Assembly (NCBI GenBank): GCA_902775025.1
Contig: CACYKP010000003.1
Coordinates: 1 to 51,841, forward strand
Source of the DNA: an uncultured bacterium
GTDB taxonomy: Bacteria; Cyanobacteriota; Vampirovibrionia; Gastranaerophilales; Gastranaerophilaceae
Direction: 5' to 3'
Length of the DNA: 51,841 nt
Part shown: piece by piece, positions 36,363 through 45,172 of the stretch
How the letters are laid out: every line of letters begins with the position of its first letter
How positions within the stretch are numbered: position 1 is the first letter of the stretch
The notes under the pieces: generated by a model
Told to the model about the DNA's origin: nothing
The model's input: the letters and a program-made list of their open reading frames with translations, nothing else
Databases searched by the model: none
Translations under genes and position numbers: made by a program

Positions 36363-37066
36363 ACAGGTAATTCTTTCCATTGGCGACCTTGAAGTGTACA
36401 ACCGGCAATTTTTTTATTTACTCCACCCCACTGTTTAAAGAAAAATGGGATCTCATTTTCAATGCAATTATCCCTGATTGACGTTACCCAACTTTCTTGA
36501 ATAGGTCTTGCTCCAGGCCCACTTTCCCCTCCTACAATTACCCAGTTGATATTATCCAGTGATAAGTCTTTTATCTCTGTTATCATAGGTTCTATTGATA
36601 AATACTTGATATGGGCAGGTGTATTTATCAAATACGGAATCCGTTTCTTTTGTTCATTTGATTCAACAGTTACACCAAGCCAAATATTAGGTGTCCAATT
36701 GAGTTTCGGAGCAATCTTCTCAAGTCTTTCTGCTCGCTTTGTTAGGACCTGAAATGTATGCCATTTTGCCTTATTCATAACATCAAACACTTTAATTATA
36801 AATTCGTCAGGCACATCCTTATGAAACAAATCACTCATAGAGCAAACAAAAATAACCTGTGGCTTTTTCCATGTTAATGGTTCTTCTAAACACTCTTCAT
36901 GGGTTGTTACGTTGAAGCAATTCTTATATTTTTCTTGTCCCATTGCACATAAGCGTCTTGCCATTCTTTCGGCATAACAATGCTGGCAGCCCTCACTAAT
37001 TTTAGTGCAGCCTGTAACGGGATTCCAAGTTGATTCTGTCCATTCAATTTTTGATTTTTCTGCCAT
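36359..37066 (-). CDS. three-Cys-motif (Gp37/Gp68, DUF5131) protein
   Basis: A 235-residue radical-SAM-like protein. IEWTESTWNPVTGC starts it, and CTKISEGCQHCYAER gives the three Cys (C20, C27, C30, spacing CX6CX2C) for an iron-sulfur cluster. QVIFVCSMSDLFHKDVPDEF, LTKRAERL, IWLGVTVESNEQKKRI and VIVGGESGPGARP are all standard for the phage Gp37/Gp68 family. The length is typical. It is convergent with tcmP, overlapping by 4 bases, so the partner genes are not one operon here, which is a slightly odd arrangement. Confidence 0.9.
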   Translation of the reverse strand: MAEKSKIEWTESTWNPVTGCTKISEGCQHCYAERMARRLCAMGQEKYKNCFNVTTHEECLEEPLTWKKPQVIFVCSMSDLFHKDVPDEFIIKVFDVMNKAKWHTFQVLTKRAERLEKIAPKLNWTPNIWLGVTVESNEQKKRIPYLINTPAHIKYLSIEPMITEIKDLSLDNINWVIVGGESGPGARPIQESWVTSIRDNCIENEIPFFFKQWGGVNKKIAGCTLQGRQWKELPV

Positions 37067-37184
37067 AATACCTAGATTATATATATTTTCGCTAATTACA
37101 CAAACATATAAACAGAGGATATTTAAGAAACTTGACTTCTTGCTGTTTCAGAGTGATGTATACGACACGACAAAGGAGGTCGTT

Positions 37185-37418
37185 ATGGAAAAAGTTGGAT
37201 TAAATATTACTCCAAAAGAGTTTAAGCAATTGAGCAAGTGGTCAGAGAATATTTATAACACAGCGGTTATTATTGATTATTTTGTCGCTAATCAGCCGGA
37301 GATTGAAGAGTGTTATAATCTTGCACCAGTCATTAAACATTTGCGAAACGATGCGGATGTATTAAATGCATTCTTTATAGACCATGAAAAAGATATTGAA
37401 AATTCAAATGCCGTTTAA
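37185..37418 (+). CDS. small hypothetical protein, 77 aa
   Basis: A soluble acidic protein, unrecognised. ATG 37185 is chosen because a full AAAGGAGGT site stands four bases upstream; the longer open frame reaching back to 37005 overlaps the three-Cys gene and is unlikely. It reads like a small plasmid- or phage-type accessory protein (PKEFKQLSKWSENIYNT, VIKHLRNDADVLNAFFIDHE). Confidence 0.55.
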   Translation: MEKVGLNITPKEFKQLSKWSENIYNTAVIIDYFVANQPEIEECYNLAPVIKHLRNDADVLNAFFIDHEKDIENSNAV

Positions 37419-37547
37419 AAGGTGTTTAATCGGTGTTCAAATCGTGTTCACAAAATAAATATGTCTGAATGATGCAAAAATCAGGCATTGTACTTGATAT
37501 CTTCCCAAAAGCAATCGATTAATGTGTGTAACTGAAAGGAGCACATT

Positions 37548-37748
37548 ATGGTTGATAAAGATTATAAGCTTTATGGCACAAAGATTTTAAACTTAAAAAC
37601 TCAAGAAATTGGTTTACTAATTTGCTTATGGGAAAACAAATATGCTGATAAAACAGTCGATTTTGCAACCTGCGTTGATAAAACCGGCAAACGTTATAAA
37701 ATTGAACTTGATAATATAAGAGGATTTGAAGATGATTTTGAAAAATAA
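37548..37748 (+). CDS. small hypothetical protein, 66 aa
   Basis: An unrecognised beta-rich small protein (YGTKILNLKTQEIGLLICLW ... VDKTGKRYKIELDNIRGFED) with GAAAGGAG eight bases before the ATG. It overlaps the next small gene by 17 bases, so the pair is translationally coupled. Possibly an SH3-like fold, from the alternating strands. Confidence 0.55.
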   Translation: MVDKDYKLYGTKILNLKTQEIGLLICLWENKYADKTVDFATCVDKTGKRYKIELDNIRGFEDDFEK

Positions 37749-37965
37749 ATTAACGAAAGAAACTTTGAATATTCCATATTCCAAATTTAGGACCAAATTT
37801 GCAAAAGAAATTCAGGATGCGTTTGAAAGTTATCACAAAACACAATTAAATAAGTATTTTTGGAACTTCAAAGACGATAATTCTTTAGAGTTTAATTTTT
37901 ATTTTGAACTACAGTGGAATTTTAATCATTTTGGAATGTCTAACTGGTATATTGAAAGAATGTAA
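37732..37965 (+). CDS. small hypothetical protein, 77 aa
   Basis: Starts at ATG 37732 inside the end of the previous gene, with AGAGGA seven bases upstream (the in-frame TTG at 37726 is a worse start). It is aromatic-rich (YFWNFKDDNSLEFNFYFELQ, WYIERM), of unknown function. The two overlapping small genes are shaped like a toxin-antitoxin pair, but neither matches a family I know. Confidence 0.5.
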   Translation: MILKNKLTKETLNIPYSKFRTKFAKEIQDAFESYHKTQLNKYFWNFKDDNSLEFNFYFELQWNFNHFGMSNWYIERM

Positions 37966-38242
37966 AATTTGGACACAAATAAAACATTTTTTATGAACTG
38001 TACCCGAAAAAGTGGACATGTATTTAATGGTATGTGTCGAGAGATTGGAACTCTCGACCTAATATTTAATTGTCATACACAATTTAACTCTGTATTAAAG
38101 TAATATCAAGCCTTTTGATTATACAGAACAACAAAATACTTGCGGCCTCAAGTGCAAGATTCGGACTCGTGCCCTTAGTTAGAAGACTTGAACTCCTGAC
38201 CTGATATTTAATTGTCATACACATCTTAACTCTGTGTTATAA
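37966..38242. other. repeat-rich non-coding region with T-arm-like motifs
   Basis: No gene fits here. It holds two copies of a 50-base repeat (listed separately) and three short stretches that look like the T-arm of a tRNA read on the minus strand (GAGAGATTGGAACTCTC, AGAAGACTTGAACTCCT, AAGATTCGGACTCGT). No complete cloverleaf can be drawn. It may be an integration or recombination scar beside the adenylation-domain gene. Confidence 0.4.
38048..38239. repeat. pair of 50-bp direct repeats
   Basis: 38048-38097 and 38190-38239 match at 44 of 50 positions by my hand alignment, sharing the exact core ATATTTAATTGTCATACACA and TTAACTCTGT. The copies are 142 bases apart. The second ends 4 bases before the first possible start codon of the adenylation-domain gene. 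Confidence 0.75.
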
Positions 38243-40609
38243 TTGTTTCAAGTCGGACTGATACATTTTGTATCATTTAGACACATACAAAAGGAAAGGT
38301 GTAGAATAAGTATTAATAAGACCATTTTAGAACTTTTTGCAGAGCACGTCAAAAAAAAGCCTGAACAGTTGGCAGTTATACATAAATCTGAAATAAAAAT
38401 TACAAATAAAGAATTATGGGAGTTGTCAGGCAGAATCTACGCATGGCTAAAATCAAAAGGTATAGATGCAGAAGATGTAGTAATGTATAATTTGCCAAGA
38501 GGAATAGAATTATATGCCTGTATTCTTGGTACACTTCGTGCCGGAGCTGCTTTTGTATTAACTGAAACAAATAATAATTCAAAGCGTACGGAATTTATAA
38601 AACACGACTGTAATTGCAAACTATATTTTAATGAAGATTGTTGGAAAGAAATTATAAATACTGATTCATTAGATGGGTACGAACCCGTAAATTTACATAA
38701 TTTATGCTATATAGCTTACACATCAGGTACAACAGGAAACCCGAAAGGGCTTATGCACGAATACGGTTCTTTGGAAAATGCTTGGAAATCAGCACGATAT
38801 AACGGCAAACCTTTATTTTCTAATGATGATACATTTCTAGTTATGAGCCCGATGAATTTTGTCTCACTTCCGATAATTATGGCTTTCTCTTGTGCGTTTG
38901 GCAATACTATTGCTATAATGCCTTATTTATACGCAGAAAATGAAGAAGAATTTAATAAATATATTAAAGAAAATAATATAAATTGCGGTTATTTAACACC
39001 TTCTTTTATATATAAACACAGTGAATGGGAAATTCCTTGGAAAAAATGTATAATCTCAAGCGAACCTGCTGACGGATTATATCTTCCGAATGTTAAGTGC
39101 TATAATGCCTATGCTTCAACAGAATCAGGATGTTTATTAGCAATGTATGAATATACTAATCCCCTAACTCCGCTTCCTGTCGGCAAATCACAATCTGACA
39201 TTAAACTTTTTATACTGAATGAAGAAGGAAAAGAAGTTCCGCAAGGTAATATTGGTGAAATATGCTATAAAAACCCTTATGTAAGAGGCTACATTAATCA
39301 CCCTGAGCTGACAAATAAATTAATACAAGATAATATTTTTCATACAAGTGATGCAGGGAAAATAAATGATGAAGGAAATCTTATCGTTCATGGACGCTTA
39401 GATCAAATGTTTAAAGTCAGAGGATATAGAATTGATACAAACGATATTGCTGATGCCGTTAAAAAAGTAAGTAATTTGAAAAATATTGTAGTAAAGGGGT
39501 TTGTTTATAAAGATATTTCTTCAATCATTGTATTTTACACCGATAATATCAAAATTAATGCTGCAATTATGAGAGAAAGACTGCTTAATATACTGCCGGA
39601 ATATATGATACCAACAAACTATGTACATCTTGAAGAATTTCCTCTTCTTGAAACCAATAAATTGGATAAGCAAAATCTTTTGCCTCCGGAAGGAAGTTGG
39701 GAAAACCTAACAAAAATATCTTCATCCAATTTGCAGTTGATTGCAAAAGGAAGAACATCTGACATTTATAATTTTGGCGATAACAAGATTTTGAAGCTTT
39801 ATCACAGGTCAATTCCTTTTAATGAGATAAATAAAGAATTAGATTTAATAAATACAGTTAGTTCTTTTGGCGTTCCAACCCCTTATGCTTATGAAATCGT
39901 CCGTTCATCAAATAATAATTACGGTATTATAATGGATAAATTAAACGGCATAACGATAGAACAAGCCATAAAAAACAATCCTGATAAAAAATATGACTTA
40001 ATAAAAAAATTTGTTAAAGCCATAAAAAATCTTCATCAAATACATATTCAAGATGAAAGAATACCTGATATTAAGCAGACTTCAATAATGTATGCTAAAC
40101 AGCTCAATTCTTCATTTTGTTCCAATGAAGATAAAACGAAAATTATAAAAATTTTTGAAAATATTCCTAATACTAAAAATTTCTTACACGGTGATTATCA
40201 TACAGGCAATGCAATTATATCTGATAACAAAATACAATTTATTGACTTGATGTTTTGTGCAAAAGGGCACCCTGTATTTGATATTTTATGCATGTATTCT
40301 CATTATGTTTTCTTGCCATCATTTGATTCTGATGAAGCATGTATTTTAAATCTGGGGTTAGATAAAACGGGGGCAGAGGATTTGTATAATTTTTTTATCA
40401 AAATGTACTATAACAGCAAAACAGATGATGAAATCGCAAATATAAAAGAATACATAAAAGGAGTCCATGCTGCAAGGATATGCCTTGCTGATGTTGCGCT
40501 TGCAAATGTATTTTCTAATGAAATATTGCAAACGGCAAAGAAAAGAGCACTTGCATTTTATGAACAATTAAATAAATTTAAAGCGGATATAATAAGCAGC
40601 CTATGTTGA
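38243..40609 (+). CDS. adenylation (AMP-binding) domain fused to an APH-type kinase
   Basis: The first ~490 residues are a complete NRPS/DltA-like adenylation domain: A3 loop AYTSGTTGNPKG (about 158-169), A5 YNAYASTESG, A7 HTSDAG, A8 GRLDQMFKVRGYRID and A10 TNKLDK with the catalytic Lys. No carrier-protein (DSL) domain follows. Residues about 498-760 are instead an aminoglycoside/choline-kinase-like domain with the catalytic loop LHGDYHTGN (about 648) and metal-binding FIDLM (about 664). The fused enzyme should activate a carboxylic or amino acid with ATP and phosphorylate a small molecule. The start is unclear: TTG 38243 crosses the palindrome, while AAGGAAAGGTG lies just before ATA 38306 and ATT 38312. 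The MFS gene overlaps its end. Confidence 0.82.
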   Translation: MFQVGLIHFVSFRHIQKERCRISINKTILELFAEHVKKKPEQLAVIHKSEIKITNKELWELSGRIYAWLKSKGIDAEDVVMYNLPRGIELYACILGTLRAGAAFVLTETNNNSKRTEFIKHDCNCKLYFNEDCWKEIINTDSLDGYEPVNLHNLCYIAYTSGTTGNPKGLMHEYGSLENAWKSARYNGKPLFSNDDTFLVMSPMNFVSLPIIMAFSCAFGNTIAIMPYLYAENEEEFNKYIKENNINCGYLTPSFIYKHSEWEIPWKKCIISSEPADGLYLPNVKCYNAYASTESGCLLAMYEYTNPLTPLPVGKSQSDIKLFILNEEGKEVPQGNIGEICYKNPYVRGYINHPELTNKLIQDNIFHTSDAGKINDEGNLIVHGRLDQMFKVRGYRIDTNDIADAVKKVSNLKNIVVKGFVYKDISSIIVFYTDNIKINAAIMRERLLNILPEYMIPTNYVHLEEFPLLETNKLDKQNLLPPEGSWENLTKISSSNLQLIAKGRTSDIYNFGDNKILKLYHRSIPFNEINKELDLINTVSSFGVPTPYAYEIVRSSNNNYGIIMDKLNGITIEQAIKNNPDKKYDLIKKFVKAIKNLHQIHIQDERIPDIKQTSIMYAKQLNSSFCSNEDKTKIIKIFENIPNTKNFLHGDYHTGNAIISDNKIQFIDLMFCAKGHPVFDILCMYSHYVFLPSFDSDEACILNLGLDKTGAEDLYNFFIKMYYNSKTDDEIANIKEYIKGVHAARICLADVALANVFSNEILQTAKKRALAFYEQLNKFKADIISSLC
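38259..38275. promoter_or_regulatory. palindrome TGATACA-TTT-TGTATCA
   Basis: Perfect 7-bp arms around TTT. The right part, continuing TTTTGTATCATTTAGACACATA (38266-38287), matches 19 of 22 bases of the control region of transposon copy 2 (TTTTGTATCATTCGAACACATA at 49711-49732). A lone TGATACA also occurs at 41903-41909, just after the MFS gene. Confidence 0.5.
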
Positions 40610-41844
40610 ATAATTTAATGCAAAAGTATAAAGATAAATTTTATCGTAATTATTTATGGTACACAGCTCTTGAAACAGAATTATTGTTTTTCATTGTATG
40701 TGATGTAATGTTTTTAACAAAAGTGAAAAATATTTTACCTGACAAAATCTCATTGCTTGTATTTCTTTCACTTGTATTCTCTCTTATCATTCAATATCCG
40801 CTGCTTAGATGGATTAATAAAATGGGAAACCGTTTTGCAGTACGTATAGGAAGTATTATATTTATGCTTTCTGCAATATTTATAACATTTTCTCCAAATT
40901 TTTTAGGGGTTCTTTTTGGGGGATTTTTAAAATGCGTAGGACATACACTAAATTCTATCGGAACAGCTATTTTAAAGAATAAACTGTCGAAAGATAATTT
41001 AGAAGAGCAATATGTATCTTATCAGTCTGATGCCAACAGTTTTACATCATTTGTTACTATGTGTACATCTTTAATTTGTGGAGGATTGTTTTATTTTGAT
41101 GCATACTTGCCAATGCTTGCCTGTATTGCTTTCAGCATTTTTGGTGTATTTATTTCATTTATAATAACGAAAGAGGATTATAATTCAAAAAATACAGATA
41201 CAACAAACAATATGCAATATTTTACAAAAGATTATGCGCATAAAGCAAATTATTTCAGTATTTTAATTTTTATTTCGTTTGCAATAGTTACAAGCTTATC
41301 AGGGATAGGATTATCTTATGCGAGGATAAATTTTCAGGAAGTATTAACAAACTATAATGCTGAATTTATCGTATCATTGCTTGGCATAATCTCGGCGATT
41401 GTCTATTTAATAAGGATTTTTTCTAATTTAATAATGAAAAAAATATATGAAAAAATAAGAAATCGTTCGGCTTTTATTTTTTCTAAATTGCTGATAATCG
41501 GATTGTTTTTGCAGATACTACCTTGGATACACAATATACACAACTGTAAAATTATATGCTGTATTTTATTATGCAGCGGATATCTTTTACTTTCTTTTGT
41601 CAGAGATCCGTTTATTACACTTGTTCAGAGTATATGTCTTGAAAACAGCAATAATAAAATTGAGCAGCAAAATGCTCTTGTACTACTCAATGCTTCAAAA
41701 AAAACAGGAGCGTTATTACTTTCTGCCATATGCACATTATTGCTAAACAGATGGAATGTTGTGAATGTAATTGTACTAATGACTATAATTGCAATGATAA
41801 ATTACATAATTTTAAAATATGATCGAATTTGGGATAATAAATAG
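40603..41844 (+). CDS. MFS-family transporter
   Basis: A 413-residue integral membrane protein with about 12 helices. The loop between helices 2 and 3 (WINKMGNRFAVRIG) fits the MFS signature, and the central cytoplasmic loop is around KEDYNSKNTDTTNN. Its ATG lies 7 bases inside the adenylation/kinase gene, so the two are translated together and this is probably the exporter (or importer) of that enzyme's product or substrate. The substrate cannot be read from the sequence. Confidence 0.85.
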   Translation: MLNNLMQKYKDKFYRNYLWYTALETELLFFIVCDVMFLTKVKNILPDKISLLVFLSLVFSLIIQYPLLRWINKMGNRFAVRIGSIIFMLSAIFITFSPNFLGVLFGGFLKCVGHTLNSIGTAILKNKLSKDNLEEQYVSYQSDANSFTSFVTMCTSLICGGLFYFDAYLPMLACIAFSIFGVFISFIITKEDYNSKNTDTTNNMQYFTKDYAHKANYFSILIFISFAIVTSLSGIGLSYARINFQEVLTNYNAEFIVSLLGIISAIVYLIRIFSNLIMKKIYEKIRNRSAFIFSKLLIIGLFLQILPWIHNIHNCKIICCILLCSGYLLLSFVRDPFITLVQSICLENSNNKIEQQNALVLLNASKKTGALLLSAICTLLLNRWNVVNVIVLMTIIAMINYIILKYDRIWDNK

Positions 41845-42282
41845 TGACTAATCGAACTTCCGACTTGTATGTCAAACTCGCGATACTTTATGTCAAAATC
41901 CTTGATACATAACACTGAAACGCAATCATTGCAACTGGGGTTTATTTGGGACATTTGAATTGTAATTAATTAGCCTGTCATTGGTAATATATTTAAGACA
42001 TAGCCATTTTATACAGATTGACTGAGACGGGACGAAAGGTGATTTTTTGTCCACTTTCTGTCACCGAAAAATCCGGTATAAATCCTGGCAAATCGCCAAG
42101 ACTCACACATACTCTATATTATAGCGATGACTCATTTAGGACAAAAAAGTCCAATTTGAAATGCCTATTTTATAACTCGGAAGTAAGCCGGAAGTATTTA
42201 TCATATTTGAATAGTAATAAAATTTGCATTCAAGATACATTACAAAACAACAAAAATTAACCTCAAAATCTATAGGTTTCAG
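41845..42282. other. non-coding gap between MFS gene and transposon 2 cargo
   Basis: The first ~90 bases carry TATGTCAAA twice (41869 and 41890 regions) and TGATACA at 41903-41909. From 41936 on it is the conserved transposon end. The open frame 42018-42260 in it is not conserved in copy A and is not a gene. Confidence 0.5.
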
Positions 42283-42289
42283 TCAAGAA
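41936..42289. repeat. conserved transposon end, copy B
   Basis: Aligns over its whole length with 18295-18647, including TGGGGTTTATT, the exact 20-mer ACATTTGAATTGTAATTAAT (41951-41970), TTTTTTGTCC paired with GGACAAAAAA, ATAGC.ATGAC, CGGAAGTAAGCCGGAAGT, and the terminal TTTCAGTCAAGAA. The last bases encode the stop and C-terminus of the 443-aa cargo protein. Confidence 0.7.
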
Positions 42290-43614
42290 AATTGTATCTT
42301 GTTTATTTGTTCTTCCATATCTTTTATAAATTGATTTATATCATTATCTAAGTAGTGTCTTAACCCTTTTTTAATTTCTAAAAAATCACTTATTAGTTGA
42401 TTGCACTTTTCTTTATTTGGATAGTTAATATCATACAAAATAATTGTGTAATAGATTGCTTTTGCTATATATCTATTCCATTCTTCGTGTTTCCGGTTAT
42501 AAAAATAAGGTTTAAATAAATCACGCTTTATCCTTAAAAATTTTTGTTCAACATTTTTTACAAAAGTATCATTTAGATTTAATATTATATGTCCGTATAG
42601 ATTAGCTAGTAATATATCATTCGCAGTAAGTATATCTTTGTCCTGATATTTATCTATTAGATCCAAAATGTATTCATATATAATATCTTTACTATCTATA
42701 TCAATATTTGTAAGTATCTCATATACAATATAGTAACGATATATCCATAAATTTAGACTTTTTACATATTCAATTGAAAAATAATTATTAATATCAACTT
42801 GTTTAAGCAAATTTATAATTTGAAAAAATTGCTCTTTATTATTTTCAGTGTAAGCCTCATTAAGAGTTCCGAAATTTTGAAATAGATAGTAAAGAACCAA
42901 ATCAACTTTTTCTTTATTTTCTATAGGAGAATTTAATATATCGGATACTTTTTTATCTTTATCAGCAAATGGGAAAATATTAGAAATAGGATATGTTAAA
43001 AGATGGTTCAATGCTCTAAGCCAATTAATTTTACTCGTCGTAAAAACATTATCTGTGGCATTGATTATGTGATGTGAATCTAAAATTGTTGAAATAAAGT
43101 ATAATAATAAATCTTTACGTTCAGTAGAAAAATACCATTGCTCAAAATCATTGTAACAATTTGTTGCCCAAAATAATAAAAGATATTTTAGACCATAGTA
43201 ATATTTTTCTGACAATTTCGGCGGATGAGGGATATCAAGATTTTTAATTAAATCATAGGAAAATTCGTTATTTAATAACTTATTATAATATTGAATAGCA
43301 ACTTCGTTATATTCCGGTAGTAAATCGGGAATACTTTTATCTATTTGTTTAATTATATTTTGGGAGTTGTTTTTTATATAATTGATGATAACAGATTTGT
43401 CATTTTTGAAACCATAAGCAAGTAAATTTAATCCACCGATAAGAATTTTTAAATCTATATTTTGAGTTTGTTCTATATATGCATCTAATATTTTGTAGTC
43501 ATCATCAGAAATCTTAGGATAATCTTTTGTGCCGGAAAAATTGTGATTTTCTGGATTTTCGACTCCATATATATTTTTCATTGCATCTTGAATAAATATA
43601 TCATTTTTAAACAT
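42283..43614 (-). CDS. large helical protein of unknown function, 443 aa (cargo of transposon 2)
   Basis: Not a family I can name. It is soluble, almost entirely alpha-helical and rich in Tyr, Asn, Ile and Lys, with repeated hydrophobic helix pairs that could form a HEAT- or TPR-like scaffold (LKYLLLFWATNCYNDFEQWY, NIDSKD-type turns). It starts 8 bases inside the PLD-like gene and is the last gene of the Fic operon. Its C-terminus (NKIQFS) is encoded within the conserved transposon end, so cargo and end are joined without any gap. It may be a sensor or regulator for the PLD-like protein. Confidence 0.65.
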   Translation of the reverse strand: MFKNDIFIQDAMKNIYGVENPENHNFSGTKDYPKISDDDYKILDAYIEQTQNIDLKILIGGLNLLAYGFKNDKSVIINYIKNNSQNIIKQIDKSIPDLLPEYNEVAIQYYNKLLNNEFSYDLIKNLDIPHPPKLSEKYYYGLKYLLLFWATNCYNDFEQWYFSTERKDLLLYFISTILDSHHIINATDNVFTTSKINWLRALNHLLTYPISNIFPFADKDKKVSDILNSPIENKEKVDLVLYYLFQNFGTLNEAYTENNKEQFFQIINLLKQVDINNYFSIEYVKSLNLWIYRYYIVYEILTNIDIDSKDIIYEYILDLIDKYQDKDILTANDILLANLYGHIILNLNDTFVKNVEQKFLRIKRDLFKPYFYNRKHEEWNRYIAKAIYYTIILYDINYPNKEKCNQLISDFLEIKKGLRHYLDNDINQFIKDMEEQINKIQFS

Positions 43615-45172
43615 TTTCTACCTCTGGAAATATCCTATTCGTATCGGTACAATTTGCTTTTATACTTGTAATGTATTTTATTGCATGTTCTTTTGTTGAG
43701 CCTGTTAATTCCGAAATTATTATATTGTATTTTCCTGATAAATTATTTATGCTATTTGACAACATGAATAGTTTACTTTCACGTGAATTAACTATGAATA
43801 TAAATCTATCATGGAAATTTTCTTTGCCTAAATTGTGCCAAATTAAATTTCCTATAGGAAATGATGTTGATGCAAATTTTTTAATTAGTTCTCTTGTTTT
43901 CTTTATAATTTCATCTGTTGGAGATGTATTATTCGAATCAGGATCATTATTTCCCCAACAGGATATAATATTTATTTTAATGCTTGTATTATTAATATTC
44001 ATTAATAGTTCTAAAGATTCTGGAGAAATAAAAGGATCCACTATCAAAATTTCTGAATTGTAGTTTAAGTATTTTTTTATAAAATTAATTAGACTTTGAA
44101 CCAAATCTTCATTTTTATCGAACCATTTTTGCTCAGGAGATATATTATTACTACTACTACTGCTGCTGCTATTATCTTTTTTAATGTCATCTATAATTTT
44201 TATATTAGAATTGATATTTTGAATTATTTTGTTATCTGGATAATTTATTTCTACTGGTTTTACTGGAGTATATGCTGATATCATTTTAATGCCCGTTTTT
44301 GATTTAATTTGTACTGTATCAGAGATCATATTCATTTGAAGTGATATTCCTAACATCCAATGATTTGAATCTTTATAAATCAATTTACCTTGAGCATCAA
44401 ATACGCTATATTTGTATTTCGCATCATTGATTAATTCAGTATCAAATTCAAGTGCAGTGAGACCTTTATCAAAAATTTTAAACTCATCTAGGAGTACATT
44501 ATTCTGTATTGAATAAACTATTAAATGTACATATAGTATTTCCTGTGAATATTTATTATCTCTTTTGATGATATATTTATTTGGTATGTTCTTTGAAGTA
44601 TAAATAGAAAATGGAGCTGCTGACTCAGCCCAAGGCATTGCTTCTATATATTCAAAACAACCTAATCGCTGCGAATAATTTTCAATAAATTTTTGGTTAC
44701 TATCTTTATCAAGTTCCGCAAAAAGAGCAAGTAGAATCCCTCTATTTTTCTCTTCTAAAAACATTCCATTGTTAATATTATAAAAAGTGTTTGAATAATA
44801 ACTATTTACGTATACTGTTTGACCAATGGGCGATGCAATTCGAATGTGTTCCGGTTCATAACTTTGAATATATTTATTTTTGTGAACAATATGTATTGTT
44901 TCTTTTACATCCTTATGATACAGATTTAGGTCAATAGAATTATTCTTTAAATTAGGTATATCTATATCATCAGTGATACTTTCAAATACATACAAGCGCT
45001 TGTTGCCAATTTTTCCTAAACGATTATTTAAATTATATCGATTTACATTTGATGTAGGCAATGATATGCCATATATAAAATGTTCATATTTATTACTTTT
45101 TGTTCCCAGAAAATAAAGCCAATTCGCTCGTCCCAAAATCTTACTCCTGTAATTCAACTTTTCGTATACCAA
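43607..45172 (-). CDS. PLD-like C-terminal protein, VPA1262-like (cargo of transposon 2)
   Basis: A 521-residue two-part protein. The N-terminal ~310 residues are beta-rich (GRANWLYFLGT ... EAMPWAESAAPFSIYT ... SNHWMLGISLQMN) and remind me of the VPA1262 family of defence-associated proteins, a tentative match. A Ser-rich linker (a run of seven Ser at about 336) leads to a phospholipase D-like domain. It has EILIVDPFISPESLELL (about 368), NFHDRFIFI (about 450, the His-Asp-Arg version of the HKD motif) and FMLSNSINNLSG with the Ser/Asn pair. It overlaps the Fic gene by 19 bases and the 443-aa gene by 8, a tightly coupled three-gene operon. Confidence 0.62.
   Translation of the reverse strand: MVYEKLNYRSKILGRANWLYFLGTKSNKYEHFIYGISLPTSNVNRYNLNNRLGKIGNKRLYVFESITDDIDIPNLKNNSIDLNLYHKDVKETIHIVHKNKYIQSYEPEHIRIASPIGQTVYVNSYYSNTFYNINNGMFLEEKNRGILLALFAELDKDSNQKFIENYSQRLGCFEYIEAMPWAESAAPFSIYTSKNIPNKYIIKRDNKYSQEILYVHLIVYSIQNNVLLDEFKIFDKGLTALEFDTELINDAKYKYSVFDAQGKLIYKDSNHWMLGISLQMNMISDTVQIKSKTGIKMISAYTPVKPVEINYPDNKIIQNINSNIKIIDDIKKDNSSSSSSSNNISPEQKWFDKNEDLVQSLINFIKKYLNYNSEILIVDPFISPESLELLMNINNTSIKINIISCWGNNDPDSNNTSPTDEIIKKTRELIKKFASTSFPIGNLIWHNLGKENFHDRFIFIVNSRESKLFMLSNSINNLSGKYNIIISELTGSTKEHAIKYITSIKANCTDTNRIFPEVENV

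Noticed and set aside
37005-37184. N-terminal extension of the 77-aa gene.
   Set aside because: It overlaps the three-Cys gene on the other strand, and a perfect ribosome site precedes the internal ATG 37185.
38048-38239. A CRISPR array.
   Set aside because: Only two diverged 50-base repeats 142 bases apart, with no cas genes.
38170-38270. A tRNA gene on the minus strand.
   Set aside because: Only T-arm-like pieces are present; no matching acceptor strand or anticodon arm could be drawn.
42018-42260. An 80-codon plus-strand open frame in the transposon end.
   Set aside because: The aligned region of copy A has stops in this frame, so it is not a conserved gene.
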